64,000 nucleotides of DNA, from NCBI GenBank assembly GCA_016786665.1, contig JAEUVZ010000026.1:47325-111324 (forward strand), written 5' to 3'. Below are positions 8,208 to 17,315 of this stretch, piece by piece. The first letter of the stretch is position 1, and each line of letters begins with the position of its first letter. The notes under the pieces were generated by a model. It worked only from the letters and a program-made list of their open reading frames with translations. It was not told the DNA's origin and searched no databases. A program made the position numbers and the translations under genes. The DNA is from Flavipsychrobacter sp. (GTDB lineage Bacteria; Bacteroidota; Bacteroidia; Chitinophagales; Chitinophagaceae).

Positions 8208-9575
8208 TTAGAGTTTAGAAATTTTTATGGGCGACTCGCTCAGGCCATTGAGCCGTATATAGTAGGTAGCCGCCGGTAGCGTGGCAATATCCCAGGTTAC
8301 CCGGTTAGAGCCCGCCTGCGGCTGTACTTCTTTTGTGGCAATCAGCTTGCCCTGTACATCCAGTAGCTGAAATGACAATGGCTTTATTTCAGTACAAACA
8401 AAATCGACCACTACTTTATCCGTCACAGGATTCGGGTACACGCTGAGCGTAGTGACACCGTCCAGGTTCACCCGTATCGTTTTGCTGTACGATGGATGGT
8501 TCATGTTGTCGTACATCTTCAGCCGGTAGTAGTTGGCGCCCCGCTGTGGTTTCGTATCCAGCATGTCGTAGGCCACCTGGAAGCTTCCTTTTTTCGACTC
8601 CAGGCTTCCCAGGCGGGTAAACGTAGTACCGTCTTCCGATTCCTCTACATCGTAGCGGAGGACGCTAAGGTCGTTGGCCACCTCCCATTGCAGCAATACC
8701 TGTGCATTCACCAGGCTGCCGTGGAACGACAGCAAGCGGATAGGTAATGTGTTGTTCTGCGAGCTGGTAAGCGTAAAACGGCCCAGCGTATCAATACCAT
8801 TCTTTGTGAGCACATTGTTAGCCATATCCAGGTTATCTACACCCAGCAGGTTCCAGTAGCCCATCGGTACGTCGCGGGCCGACATAGCCAGCTCTGACTC
8901 GGTAATGCCAATCAGCTCATGGTCCAGGTAATGGAAATTGAGAGCGGCATTAAGGCTGGCGTTCCCCGATGAGGGAAGAAAATCGAAATAGCGCGCAATA
9001 CCGATACCACTAAGAGTACCCGTTTGCTGCACATGGCCGCGGCGTATGAGTGTAGTGCCCAGGTTGCCCGGCGTGGTTAGTTCTATGCCAATGTTGCCGG
9101 GGTTTGCGTTGGTGGGTGCATTAAGTGTTTCGGTGCGCAATACCCAGCCACCTGTGAGCCCGGTAATATAGGAGGCGTTACCCTCGCCCACTATGGTACC
9201 CGTAGTGCCGAGGTCAAGATTGAAATTGTTCAGCTCCACGTGATGGCTCAGCATGTTCAGGTTGTTGGATACGGATACATCTGTATTCAATACCACATCG
9301 CTGGTAGCCTCGTCCAGGGTCATGTTGTAAAGCCCTACGTTGCTTCCGTAAATGCCGGTAGCGGCAGACGAGCCCGAGAACTTAACCGTACCGGTGCCGG
9401 GAGCGAACGTGCCATCCTGGTGCAGGTCGCAATTGGAAAGTACCAGGAAAGCGTTGCCACTGACGACTACCTGGGTGGACGGCGTGACATACAAACCCTG
9501 CGCTAAAGAGGGCGGTTGCCCTATGGCTAGGAAGGAGCTGAAATAGAGCAGCTTAATCAGATGGTTTCTAATCAT
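8208..9575 (-). CDS. T9SS type A sorting domain surface protein
   Basis: A 455-residue secreted protein. It has an N-terminal signal peptide, a beta-rich body with many short Asn/Gly/Leu strands, a fibronectin-like segment near 285-370 (LLQWEVANDLSVLRYDVEES) and a C-terminal sorting domain of about 75 residues beginning LSVYPNPVTDKVVVDF and ending PIKISKL. The YPNP motif and GxYxIxL-like strand are the signature of type IX secretion cargo, which crosses the outer membrane and is attached to the surface. No catalytic domain is recognised. It is transcribed with the repeat protein downstream. The gene-free stretch in front of it is AT-rich and holds no convincing consensus promoter box. Confidence 0.85.
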   Translation of the reverse strand: MIRNHLIKLLYFSSFLAIGQPPSLAQGLYVTPSTQVVVSGNAFLVLSNCDLHQDGTFAPGTGTVKFSGSSAATGIYGSNVGLYNMTLDEATSDVVLNTDVSVSNNLNMLSHHVELNNFNLDLGTTGTIVGEGNASYITGLTGGWVLRTETLNAPTNANPGNIGIELTTPGNLGTTLIRRGHVQQTGTLSGIGIARYFDFLPSSGNASLNAALNFHYLDHELIGITESELAMSARDVPMGYWNLLGVDNLDMANNVLTKNGIDTLGRFTLTSSQNNTLPIRLLSFHGSLVNAQVLLQWEVANDLSVLRYDVEESEDGTTFTRLGSLESKKGSFQVAYDMLDTKPQRGANYYRLKMYDNMNHPSYSKTIRVNLDGVTTLSVYPNPVTDKVVVDFVCTEIKPLSFQLLDVQGKLIATKEVQPQAGSNRVTWDIATLPAATYYIRLNGLSESPIKISKL

Positions 9576-9843
9576 AGCATAGAAAAGTTTTGAGTGGTGA
9601 AGAATGTTATGTTGCTAAATAGGTGTTATTTCTATATAAAATTAACTATAAAATGAGGAGAATTCCAAACAATTTTTAATAATTCTTTAACATAAACCGT
9701 TGGTTAAAAAATAGGTAACTACCGGCTGGAAGGCAGTAAAATCAATCAATGGAGCAGGAAAAGGGGATAAAAAGCAGTCCCCCCCTGGCAGGAGGTAGCG
9801 ATAATGGCGGGGTGATATTAGCCGCAAAAAAGGAACACAGCCG

Positions 9844-10584
9844 TTAGGCCAGCATTACAGCCTTCTCGAAAATGAAATTGTTGCAATAAGGTTTTTGGCC
9901 CTCTACCTGGTGCTTACGGAACTCAAAAAGGGAAAGGTCGCGCTTTTCAGTACCGCAGATAAAGTAGCCGTTGTAGCCCAGGTGGCGGAGGTACTGAAAG
10001 GTTTCCCGAACCTGCTCCTCGCCTATGTGGCGGGCCTCGCACTCAAATATGATAGCAGGATGGTGCGCCAGCAAGGTTTGCTCGCCGCCTTTGAACACGC
10101 GCAGCTCGTTGCCCTCTACATCAATCTTCAGGAAATTGGGGCGGATATTGTAGCGGCTGCAATAGCTATCCAGTGTCTCGGTACATACCTCTTCCTTTAT
10201 ACCGTATTCCTTCTGCCCGTTGGGGGCTATGGTAGCACCCGGGGATGTGAACTTTCCCTTAGCGGCAGGGATGAACAGGGTAACCGAGCCTTCCTTATCG
10301 GATAAAGCCAGGTGCTCTACTGTTACATTGTCCCATTGCAGCAGCTTTTTCAATCGTGTGATGTACTGGTGCAGCCTGGACTGTGGCTCAAAGGCATAGA
10401 CCGCTCCACTCTTCCCCACCTGCTGTAGCATCAGGTAGAGGTATCCCGCCTTGTGCGCGCCAATATCCAGCACTACCTGGCCCGGCTTCAGTACCGATTC
10501 AATGTAGGCTATTTCGCCTACGTCGTTTCTTGTTTTGTACTTGTTGGCGCGGTACTTCAGCTTCAGGAGTTCCAGTAATTTCAT
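9844..10584 (-). CDS. FkbM family S-adenosylmethionine methyltransferase
   Basis: A 246-residue protein with the Rossmann SAM-binding motif VVLDIGAHKAGY, then YAFEPQ (acidic residue binding SAM ribose), LALSDKEGSVTLF and the FkbM signature PNFLKIDVEGNELRVFKGG. FkbM enzymes methylate hydroxyls of sugars or small molecules; here the acceptor is unknown. The ATG at 10584 was chosen because the longer frame would overlap the preceding gene by 64 bases and adds a basic stretch without family similarity. It follows the beta-helix protein on the same strand with 38 bases between them. Confidence 0.87.
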   Translation of the reverse strand: MKLLELLKLKYRANKYKTRNDVGEIAYIESVLKPGQVVLDIGAHKAGYLYLMLQQVGKSGAVYAFEPQSRLHQYITRLKKLLQWDNVTVEHLALSDKEGSVTLFIPAAKGKFTSPGATIAPNGQKEYGIKEEVCTETLDSYCSRYNIRPNFLKIDVEGNELRVFKGGEQTLLAHHPAIIFECEARHIGEEQVRETFQYLRHLGYNGYFICGTEKRDLSLFEFRKHQVEGQKPYCNNFIFEKAVMLA

Positions 10585-10622
10585 ACAAGGCGGTGGTATT
10601 GGCTGCAATATACGATAGCTTT

Positions 10623-12077
10623 CTATCTTGCCCCGGGCCTGTCTATATCCCGGCGGCCAGAAAACTCTACGCCTTCGGCTATACACTCTTTAGCGCGCGC
10701 GCTGCCGGAGGCATTAATGAACGTACAATTGCGGAGCAGGAATTTCGCGTTCTTCGGGTCGCTGCTCACCAGGTAATAAAATTTCTTCCGGCGCGCGGTA
10801 AACACACAACTGTCGAAGGTGGTTCGTTTGCCGTCGGCTATCTCTACCAGGTACTCGCCGTAGAGGCCGGGCTTATCATCTTCAAAATGGCATTTGGTAA
10901 AGGTCGTTTCCATACCTTTCATGTTCCCGGAATAGCTGTGCACAACAGCGCCCGCTATACGGCATCCGGAAAAACGAAAGCCGGGATGCGTGACCCATAT
11001 ACTCCAGAAAGTAGTACCCCGGAAGATGCAATTATTAAACCGCACGTCCTGCGCGGCACGATACTCGCGTGCATCATACAAATCAGCTATCATACCCACA
11101 CCCGCGTTATCTTCAAACCGGCAGTTACTGAATTCGGCGTCCTTCACCAGCCGGTAGGCCCCTATATGCGGGTCAGATTCCGGCTCTATATCCAGCCCTG
11201 CGCCAGGAGCAGTAGAAAGGGGCTTGCCCAGGGAACGGTTGATAGCCCTGCCGGTTTTACTGAAGGAACATTCCCGGGCGGTGAGCCCTGCTCCCCCGGT
11301 CCAGCTAAAGCCCTGCCTGCCGTTGTATAGAAAATCGCATTGAACCAGGTTGATGTTCTGCGATTGTACTTGTTCCATTGTTGCGGCTGTAGTATTCCGA
11401 ACCTGCAAACCATCTACCGCAAACCGGCTTACCTCCAGAAATTCCAGGTCGGCGCCGGTAACATCCACCAGGGCTATACCCGACTGCCCCGCCTGTAACC
11501 CATCTGCCGTAACAGGACCTCCTATAATGTGTGCGGGAAGATTGCCATCCAGTTCCAGGTGGCGGATGCGAACGCCGGAACACCGCTCCATATATACCGC
11601 ATCGCCAATCAGCGCTACCTTCCCTGCTGGCGGCACCACGCCTTCGGGCATGGGCTTTCCACGCTCAAAACTGCCCAGCAGAAGGCTATCGGCAAAGCGA
11701 ATGATGGTACGCCCCCCCGTATCTGCACCTACAATCTCGATATTGCTGCAACCGGAAAGATAAATGACGGGGATGCCCAGCTTGTAGTAAGGATTCTGGT
11801 ACGCATCGTCGCAAAGGAAACGGTAAGAGAGTGGCACCAGCGCGCCGTAGTCCATCTGCCGGCCAACAAGGTAGGTGCCTGCCGGAATGATGAGCCGCCC
11901 GTTCCCCTTGCGCTCGTTAAAAAAACGGCAGGCATCGGAAAATGCCTGGTGGTCGTTGCTCCGGCCATCGCCAAGCGCTCCAAAATCGGACTTAATATTC
12001 TTCACCACGAAAGCATCCTGCGACCAGGAGGCGACCGCAAACAGCAGGCAACATAGCAAAGCAATAGCACGGCTCAT
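10623..12077 (-). CDS. exported right-handed parallel beta-helix protein (pectate-lyase/GH28-like fold)
   Basis: A 484-residue protein with signal peptide (MSRAIALLCCLLFAVASWSQ). The mature start VKNIKSDFGALGDGRSNDHQAF followed by GRLIIPAGTYLVG is the N-terminal hallmark of the pectate_lyase_3/GH28-type beta-helix superfamily. Many short coils follow (for example FNNCIFRG, FSGCRIAGA, FTKCHF, FDSCVF). These folds usually bind or cleave polysaccharides, but no catalytic Asp set can be assigned by eye. The FkbM methyltransferase lies directly downstream and YceI lies upstream on the same strand, so a glycan-related role is possible. Confidence 0.75.
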   Translation of the reverse strand: MSRAIALLCCLLFAVASWSQDAFVVKNIKSDFGALGDGRSNDHQAFSDACRFFNERKGNGRLIIPAGTYLVGRQMDYGALVPLSYRFLCDDAYQNPYYKLGIPVIYLSGCSNIEIVGADTGGRTIIRFADSLLLGSFERGKPMPEGVVPPAGKVALIGDAVYMERCSGVRIRHLELDGNLPAHIIGGPVTADGLQAGQSGIALVDVTGADLEFLEVSRFAVDGLQVRNTTAATMEQVQSQNINLVQCDFLYNGRQGFSWTGGAGLTARECSFSKTGRAINRSLGKPLSTAPGAGLDIEPESDPHIGAYRLVKDAEFSNCRFEDNAGVGMIADLYDAREYRAAQDVRFNNCIFRGTTFWSIWVTHPGFRFSGCRIAGAVVHSYSGNMKGMETTFTKCHFEDDKPGLYGEYLVEIADGKRTTFDSCVFTARRKKFYYLVSSDPKNAKFLLRNCTFINASGSARAKECIAEGVEFSGRRDIDRPGAR

Positions 12078-12109
12078 TGGCTGCGAAGCTACGATAATGG
12101 CCCGACTCC

Positions 12110-12637
12110 TTACTTGATAGTGGCTGTGATGGACAAAGACACGTTATCCTTTAGGGTAGCAGTGCTTTTGCCTACCCCAAAGTCCAGCCGGTTCAGTGTG
12201 AAATTGCTGGAAATAGCATATCCGCCGTCGGCGTTTTTGCGGGCTTTAAAGGGTATCGTCATGGGCTTGGCCACCCCTTTTATCGTCATAGTGCCTTTGG
12301 CGTAGTAAGTACCGTCCTTTTCGGTGACTGAAGTAGACCTGAACCGCACCTGCGGGTGCGCCGCTACATTCAGGTATTTATCTCCTTTCACATCTTTATC
12401 GCGCATGTTATTGTCGGTATCAAATGTATTGGCAGTTACATACACGTCTATCACCGTAGCCTCAGGCTTTGCCGGATCAAACTGCGCGGTGCCATTGATA
12501 GGCCCAAACTTGCCCTCACACGTACCCGCCCAATACTTTATAGAAAAGAGGGTGCTTCCGCTCACCACCCTGGTGGCTTGAGCACCCGCCTGCCCGGCAA
12601 ACATCAACAGCCCGGCCAATAGTCCCAATAGCTTCAT
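12110..12637 (-). CDS. YceI family periplasmic protein
   Basis: A 175-residue exported protein with signal peptide MKLLGLLAGLLMFAGQAGA. The YceI lipocalin-like barrel is recognisable from FSIKYWAGTCEGKFGPINGTAQFDP, the FDTDNNMRDKDVKGDKYLN block, and VRFRSTSV...YYAKGTMTIKGVAKPM. Family members bind polyisoprenoids or amphiphiles in the periplasm and often respond to acid or stress. The length is normal. It stands 32 bases ahead of the beta-helix gene. Confidence 0.9.
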   Translation of the reverse strand: MKLLGLLAGLLMFAGQAGAQATRVVSGSTLFSIKYWAGTCEGKFGPINGTAQFDPAKPEATVIDVYVTANTFDTDNNMRDKDVKGDKYLNVAAHPQVRFRSTSVTEKDGTYYAKGTMTIKGVAKPMTIPFKARKNADGGYAISSNFTLNRLDFGVGKSTATLKDNVSLSITATIK

Positions 12638-12821
12638 GATACTAAGTTAGTTTTTCTGCCGTAAACCCGGCTATATAGCCTCAAGCCAAAACCATGCCTT
12701 AAAATCTGAAAAAACGCTATTTCTCTAAAGACATTTTTTGATTATTTTGCATCTGTAAAATCCACCGTCTCAATAACATTAAAAAAATGTATCTCCCACC
12801 TGGGGGATGCCTAAAAAGCCC

Positions 12822-14777
12822 ATGAGAAAAATTGTTACCCTCAGCACGCTTATCGTATTATTTTCCCTCCAGGCCCGCGCACAGGTAGACAGCACGATAG
12901 GCCTGAACGTTTCCGGAAGTGCGGCCAACAATTACCGCAGCCTGGCACATGCCCTTTGCGATGGTGTGGCCGGCGACAGGATGAAAGTAAACGCCATCTT
13001 CAACTGGATAACCCACAACATAAAGTATGACGTGAAACAGTTGGAAAAAGCCACGCTGGAACCGGACAAAGTAGAAACGGTACTGAAAAAACGCAGAGCT
13101 GTATGCGATGGCTACTCAAAGCTGTTTGTGGCGCTTTGTGAAGAAGTAGGGATAAAAGCGGTGCAGGTGGAAGGCTACGCTAAGGACTGGACCTTTGACA
13201 ATGGTGACCAATTCTACATTCCCCGCCACGCCTGGAACGCAGTGTACGTGGAAGGAAAATGGCAACTGGTGGAGCCTACATGGGCCGCGGGCTACATAAC
13301 CCAGGAACCCGGGTGGCTGAAAAAACTGTTCACGAATACCAAGAAAAATCCCCTGGCCGCTACGGGTAAGCTGAAATTCAAATTCCGGTACAATCCCCAG
13401 CACTTCCTGATGGACCCGCTCACGTTCCGCAAAAAACACCTGCCTACCGACCCGCTGTGGCAGCTTACGGACTCTATGATGCCCATCGCGGTATTTGAAG
13501 CCGGCGACAGCGCGATAGAGCGATTTAATACCGCCTACCCCACCCTGGTGCAGAACATGCCTGAACTAGACCGCATTAACAAACTGGACGAATGGAAACG
13601 CAGCCAGGAAGTAGCGGAACGCGTAACTAACTACAACCCCCGTTACCGCCTGGAAATGGCCTTTAAGCACCACGCCGACGCCCTGGACTCGCTCAGCACC
13701 TCCCTTAAAAACGGGGGCACGTCGGGACAGGCGCTGCTGATAGCGAAAGACGAACTAAAGAAATCGGAGAAAGAAATCAGCACCCAGAAAAGCACTATAG
13801 GGGTAGAATACGCGGCACTGAAGAAGAAAAACAAAACCAAAAGCCTGCAAGCGAAAGAACACATCCGCATACTTCGCAGTGATACCAAGCGACTGATAGC
13901 CAGTTGCAAATCGAAAGCCACGGTTGCCAACAACCGCTACAAAGGTGTGATAAACAAAGAGAAGGCCGCAATAAAGAAAAACGACGCCCTCGCTACGGCC
14001 AAATCGGCGCCACCGGCAGTGAAAGGAAAGGAAGAAGACCCTAACTCGCCCGCACTGGTAGCTATAGAAGAAAATGTAGCCATGAGCATGGGCAAAATAC
14101 AGGACCTGCAGGAAGACCTGGCTACCCGCAACGCTATAATAGCCGAGAACAAACGGAACAACGATAAGAAACTGGACTCGCTGGTGCAGTGCTTTATGCT
14201 TTGCGATTCTGCCCTGGTAAAGGAAACCATCGCCCGGCTAAATATGCACGATGATTACGATGACGAAGTAATTGTATGGAGCAACATGGTGAAACAATAC
14301 CGCCTGCAAGACCTGGACTCGATGCAAAAATACTTTATAGCCGGCTACGACACAGTGCTGCAGCAGTATGAAGCCGCCCGCGCGCTGCACTGGAACCAAC
14401 TGGAAGAATATCGTAAAAGCATGAAGGAGTTTGACAAGTACCGCCGCAAGAACATGAGCAATACCACGTTCCTTTCTCAGTACAACACGATAGTGAGCGA
14501 CTACAACAAGAGCAACGAAGCCTACATGCAGCTGATAAATGATTTCGCGCTGTACATACAGGAAAACAAGAGCCTGTTCCCCAATATCATTAACCTGTAT
14601 AAGCGCCAGGAGAAGCTGGCAGAATACATGGAGAAATCGGAGGACACCCGCAAAAAGCTGGAAGAAAAATACCTGACCGAAAAAGAGTCGTTCGACAAAA
14701 AGGAAAACGAAAAGCAAATGAAGTCGGTGAAAGAAAGCACCCGAAAGCTGGAGAAGATGCTGATGAAGAAAGCCTGA
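12822..14777 (+). CDS. exported transglutaminase-like protein with long coiled-coil C-terminus
   Basis: A protein of about 651 residues. Starting at MRKIVTLSTLIVL gives a signal peptide; an ATG 15 bases earlier is the alternative. The N-terminal third is a transglutaminase-like/kyphoscoliosis-peptidase-type cysteine domain: IFNWITHNIKYD, then RRAVCDGYSKLFVALCEEVG (catalytic Cys), PRHAWNAVYVEGKWQLVEPTW (His and the following acidic/polar residue). Residues from about 270 to the end are extremely rich in Lys, Glu and Ala and form long helices or coiled coils. Its role, probably envelope protein processing or scaffolding, is unknown. It stands alone and ends at a strong terminator. Confidence 0.8.
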   Translation: MRKIVTLSTLIVLFSLQARAQVDSTIGLNVSGSAANNYRSLAHALCDGVAGDRMKVNAIFNWITHNIKYDVKQLEKATLEPDKVETVLKKRRAVCDGYSKLFVALCEEVGIKAVQVEGYAKDWTFDNGDQFYIPRHAWNAVYVEGKWQLVEPTWAAGYITQEPGWLKKLFTNTKKNPLAATGKLKFKFRYNPQHFLMDPLTFRKKHLPTDPLWQLTDSMMPIAVFEAGDSAIERFNTAYPTLVQNMPELDRINKLDEWKRSQEVAERVTNYNPRYRLEMAFKHHADALDSLSTSLKNGGTSGQALLIAKDELKKSEKEISTQKSTIGVEYAALKKKNKTKSLQAKEHIRILRSDTKRLIASCKSKATVANNRYKGVINKEKAAIKKNDALATAKSAPPAVKGKEEDPNSPALVAIEENVAMSMGKIQDLQEDLATRNAIIAENKRNNDKKLDSLVQCFMLCDSALVKETIARLNMHDDYDDEVIVWSNMVKQYRLQDLDSMQKYFIAGYDTVLQQYEAARALHWNQLEEYRKSMKEFDKYRRKNMSNTTFLSQYNTIVSDYNKSNEAYMQLINDFALYIQENKSLFPNIINLYKRQEKLAEYMEKSEDTRKKLEEKYLTEKESFDKKENEKQMKSVKESTRKLEKMLMKKA

Positions 14778-14799
14778 TGCGCCTGCTGAATGATATACC

Positions 14800-14830
14800 G
14801 AAGTCCCCCGAAAAGGGGACTTCTTTTTTT
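14800..14830 (+). terminator. rho-independent terminator
   Basis: A 9-bp perfect stem (14800-14808 with 14815-14823), a six-base loop and a run of seven T's (14824-14830), 22 bases after the stop of the transglutaminase-like gene. Confidence 0.9.
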
Positions 14831-14898
14831 GCGCAATGGTGCGGAAGAAACCATTTGTGGCACAATACTTTTAGACATACCTCTATAAAAGCAGTATT

Positions 14899-15114
14899 AT
14901 GAAAAAAGCAGCATTGATAATAACGACAGGTATAGCGCTGGCGCTGTCGCCGGCTTGCAAAAAGAAAGAACGTGGTGTATGCTACTGCTCGTACCTGAGC
15001 GGTGATAAAAAAGAGTACAACCTATCCTCGCTGAGCCGGTCGCAACAGACAGACTCCTGCTATGTACTGGATGGCTATGCGGAGAATTTTGCCGGAAGCT
15101 GCAAACTCAAGTAA
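14899..15114 (+). CDS. small lipoprotein, unknown function
   Basis: A 71-residue product with a lipoprotein-type signal peptide (ALALSPAC at 15-22, Cys22 likely lipidated) followed by a Lys-rich stretch and a short Cys-containing domain (CYCSYLS, DSCYVL, AGSCK). The four downstream cysteines may form disulfides. It is convergent with, and overlaps by eight bases, the DUF92 gene. Similar tiny lipoproteins are frequent in Bacteroidota and mostly uncharacterised. Confidence 0.65.
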   Translation: MKKAALIITTGIALALSPACKKKERGVCYCSYLSGDKKEYNLSSLSRSQQTDSCYVLDGYAENFAGSCKLK

Positions 15115-15820
15115 GCCACAGCCATATAAGCGCTACCGCCGCCGCCACCGTTGTATTTAAGAAATTGACAACGTTGTTGCCCACAATGCCCGATCGTTCC
15201 CAACTGGCCCCCAGCAGCGAATCGGCCAGGTTCCCTAAGGTACCCGCTACCACCACACCCAGGGCGGGTAAAAACCCTGCGCCCGAACCAAGGATGAAAA
15301 GGGTTGCGATGACTATGCTGCCTGCCAGGCCGGCCAAAGTCCCTTCCAGGCTTATTACACCATTCGCTCCCCTGGCATCGCTGCGCCAGGTAAGTATATT
15401 GTAGAACCGCTTTCCATAAACTGTTCCCAGCTCAGAGGACACCGTATCGGATACGGCCGAGGATGCCGCCGCTGCCACTACCACCAGTGCGTGCCCCGCG
15501 TAAGCGGGCAGTATCCATGCTGCCAGGCCAGCCAGGGCTGCCATTCCGCCATTAGCTATTACCTGCGCCATGTTCCGCCTGCCTCTTACCGCTTCTGCCA
15601 CCCCAAGTTGCTCCTTCACTTTGCGGCCGGTGGCTGTAGCGGCTACTGCCAGCATAAAGAAACCACCCAACAGCACCACCCCTGTAAGCCCGGTACCTAA
15701 AAACAAGAGTGTAGCTATCCCCCAACCGGCTATAGCCCCTCCAGGGGTGAGCTTACGCGCCGCCGCGGAGAGAAATGCGAGAAAGGCTATGCTTGCCAGG
15801 ATAACGGCCTTGAACATCAT
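15107..15820 (-). CDS. DUF92 family polytopic membrane protein (TMEM19/VTE6-like)
   Basis: A membrane protein of about 237 residues made of roughly six to seven hydrophobic segments. DUF92 signatures are TPGGAIAGWGIA, AVSDTVSSELGTVYGK and GVISLEGTLAGLAGS; the family includes plant phytyl-phosphate kinase VTE6. An isoprenoid-phosphate kinase role is therefore conceivable but not shown for bacterial members. The start was set at the MMFKAVIL methionine (15820), because the longer frame would begin inside the hairpin terminator of the preceding gene. It converges with the small lipoprotein gene, and the 3' ends overlap by eight bases. Confidence 0.88.
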   Translation of the reverse strand: MMFKAVILASIAFLAFLSAAARKLTPGGAIAGWGIATLLFLGTGLTGVVLLGGFFMLAVAATATGRKVKEQLGVAEAVRGRRNMAQVIANGGMAALAGLAAWILPAYAGHALVVVAAAASSAVSDTVSSELGTVYGKRFYNILTWRSDARGANGVISLEGTLAGLAGSIVIATLFILGSGAGFLPALGVVVAGTLGNLADSLLGASWERSGIVGNNVVNFLNTTVAAAVALIWLWLT

Positions 15821-15840
15821 ACAAGTGCCAAGATATACAA

Positions 15841-15867
15841 AAATGCCCGCGACCAGCGCGGGCATTT
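15841..15867 (-). terminator. hairpin terminator after the YHYH protein
   Basis: A 10-bp perfect stem (15841-15850 with 15858-15867) followed on the minus strand by T-rich sequence (TTTTTG), 16 bases past the stop of the YHYH-domain gene. Confidence 0.85.
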
Positions 15868-15882
15868 GAGGTGGAGCTATTG

Positions 15883-17232
15883 CTACTCTTTCGTTACCTG
15901 TACTTTTCGGCTGATGGTTTCCTTACCGTTGGAAATAGTGACCAGGTATGTTCCGTCATACTCCGTCCGCAGATCGAAGTAAGCAATCGTGCTTCCCTGG
16001 TGCAGTGTGGTTTCCTGCACCAAACGCCCCTGCATATCATACAGGCGTACCACGAAACTCTCCTGCATTACATTGGGTATCTGTATCGCCAGCAGGTCGC
16101 TGGCCGGGTTGGGGAATACGGTCACCTTCAGGTTTGCCGCCTCGCTAGCGGGAACGGATGTAGGTGTGTATGTGGTAACACTTTCGGTAATACCGGTCAC
16201 TTTCTGGGCTGTTTTCATACCGTAGAAGGTAGGCCCTACTGCATAAGGGTAGGCCGAATTCCAGTTCGCATCTACCGTGCAGAAGTAGGCATAAATGCCC
16301 TGTGGATACTCCGGTGTAATGCAGAAGCGGCCATTGTGCTCATCCAGGTAGTCGGGGGCGGTATTGGCGACAAATTCATAATCTTCACGGAAATACCCTA
16401 AGGGATAGGTACCGTTTACGGCAGGGCCATCGGTTACATCTGTACCATCGGCGTAGTGTGTCCTTACCGTTATATTGCGCAACTGGTAAGCCGACTTCAT
16501 GCGGACAACGCCGCCGGTTCCGTCTGTATTTTTATAACCATAGGCTCCGTATATCGGGAAGCCATCATAAGCAAAACCCAGCAGCGGCGAATGCACCGCG
16601 CTGTCCACTACATACAAGCCATCGGCTGCATACAGGTCGCATACGTTGGATATCACTACCAGGTCCAGGTTAAAAGCGGAAGGATTCTGGTGATGGTGGT
16701 AATTGCCCATAGCCGGGTGACCTTTAGCGCAGTCGAAACCCTGCTTCTCGGCGGGCACCGCATCACGGGTCCATACATTATCTCCCATACCACCAAAAGG
16801 GCCACCTGCCAGCGTTCCGTTAGAGCTCTTCCACGATACGCCGTCGCGGTAGTCAAAAAGCGCTACGCCATTGATGAATATCCCTATGTTCCCCGGCGTG
16901 GTAGGTGTAGGCGTACCGGTATTCTGCACCGGGTTCAGCGGAATCTTAAAGATAGCGTTCTGGTTGCTGGCAAGCGATGGGTTCCCATCCAGGAAAGGAC
17001 CCGTGATATAGGCAGGTATGCCCGTAGCGCTTACATACACCCAGTTGGCCGAGTACTGCACCGACTGAACGTTGGCCTGTACGGCATCGGTAATGGGGGT
17101 ATAATTGCCGCTTACATAATGGCGGCCCTGTATATTGGTCGTGTTCTGTATCCAGCGTGTAATAGCTGGATTTGTCTGCGCCTGGGCGGTAGCCAGGGCC
17201 AGCATGCATACGGCTGTAAGCAATTGCTTCAT
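15883..17232 (-). CDS. YHYH domain protein with C-terminal T9SS sorting domain
   Basis: A protein of about 449 residues secreted by the type IX system. The start at MKQLLTAVCMLALATAQAQ (17232) gives a signal peptide; the earlier in-frame ATG at 17277 is rejected. The central part carries the YHYH motif region (GNYHHHQNP) typical of this family of secreted proteins of unknown function, and other family-like blocks (GFAYDGFPIYGAYGY, NGRFCITPEYP). The last 75 residues, starting at LKVTVFPNPASD, are a type A sorting domain. It sits just past the 3' end of the eCIS operon on the same strand, but 83 bases and no shared theme separate it from the TPR gene. Confidence 0.88.
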   Translation of the reverse strand: MKQLLTAVCMLALATAQAQTNPAITRWIQNTTNIQGRHYVSGNYTPITDAVQANVQSVQYSANWVYVSATGIPAYITGPFLDGNPSLASNQNAIFKIPLNPVQNTGTPTPTTPGNIGIFINGVALFDYRDGVSWKSSNGTLAGGPFGGMGDNVWTRDAVPAEKQGFDCAKGHPAMGNYHHHQNPSAFNLDLVVISNVCDLYAADGLYVVDSAVHSPLLGFAYDGFPIYGAYGYKNTDGTGGVVRMKSAYQLRNITVRTHYADGTDVTDGPAVNGTYPLGYFREDYEFVANTAPDYLDEHNGRFCITPEYPQGIYAYFCTVDANWNSAYPYAVGPTFYGMKTAQKVTGITESVTTYTPTSVPASEAANLKVTVFPNPASDLLAIQIPNVMQESFVVRLYDMQGRLVQETTLHQGSTIAYFDLRTEYDGTYLVTISNGKETISRKVQVTKE

Positions 17233-17315
17233 CGGGAGTGATTTTTGTGTGCTCTTGATTAGACGGCAATGCCGCAAAAACCCTTCGCCCGGCCGATAAA
17301 CCCTGCAGGAGCACG

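Noticed and set aside
9703..9716. AAAAAATAGGTAAC also found near 44082
   Set aside because: A 14-base A-rich match is expected by chance several times in 64 kb, and no conserved distance to a start codon was found.
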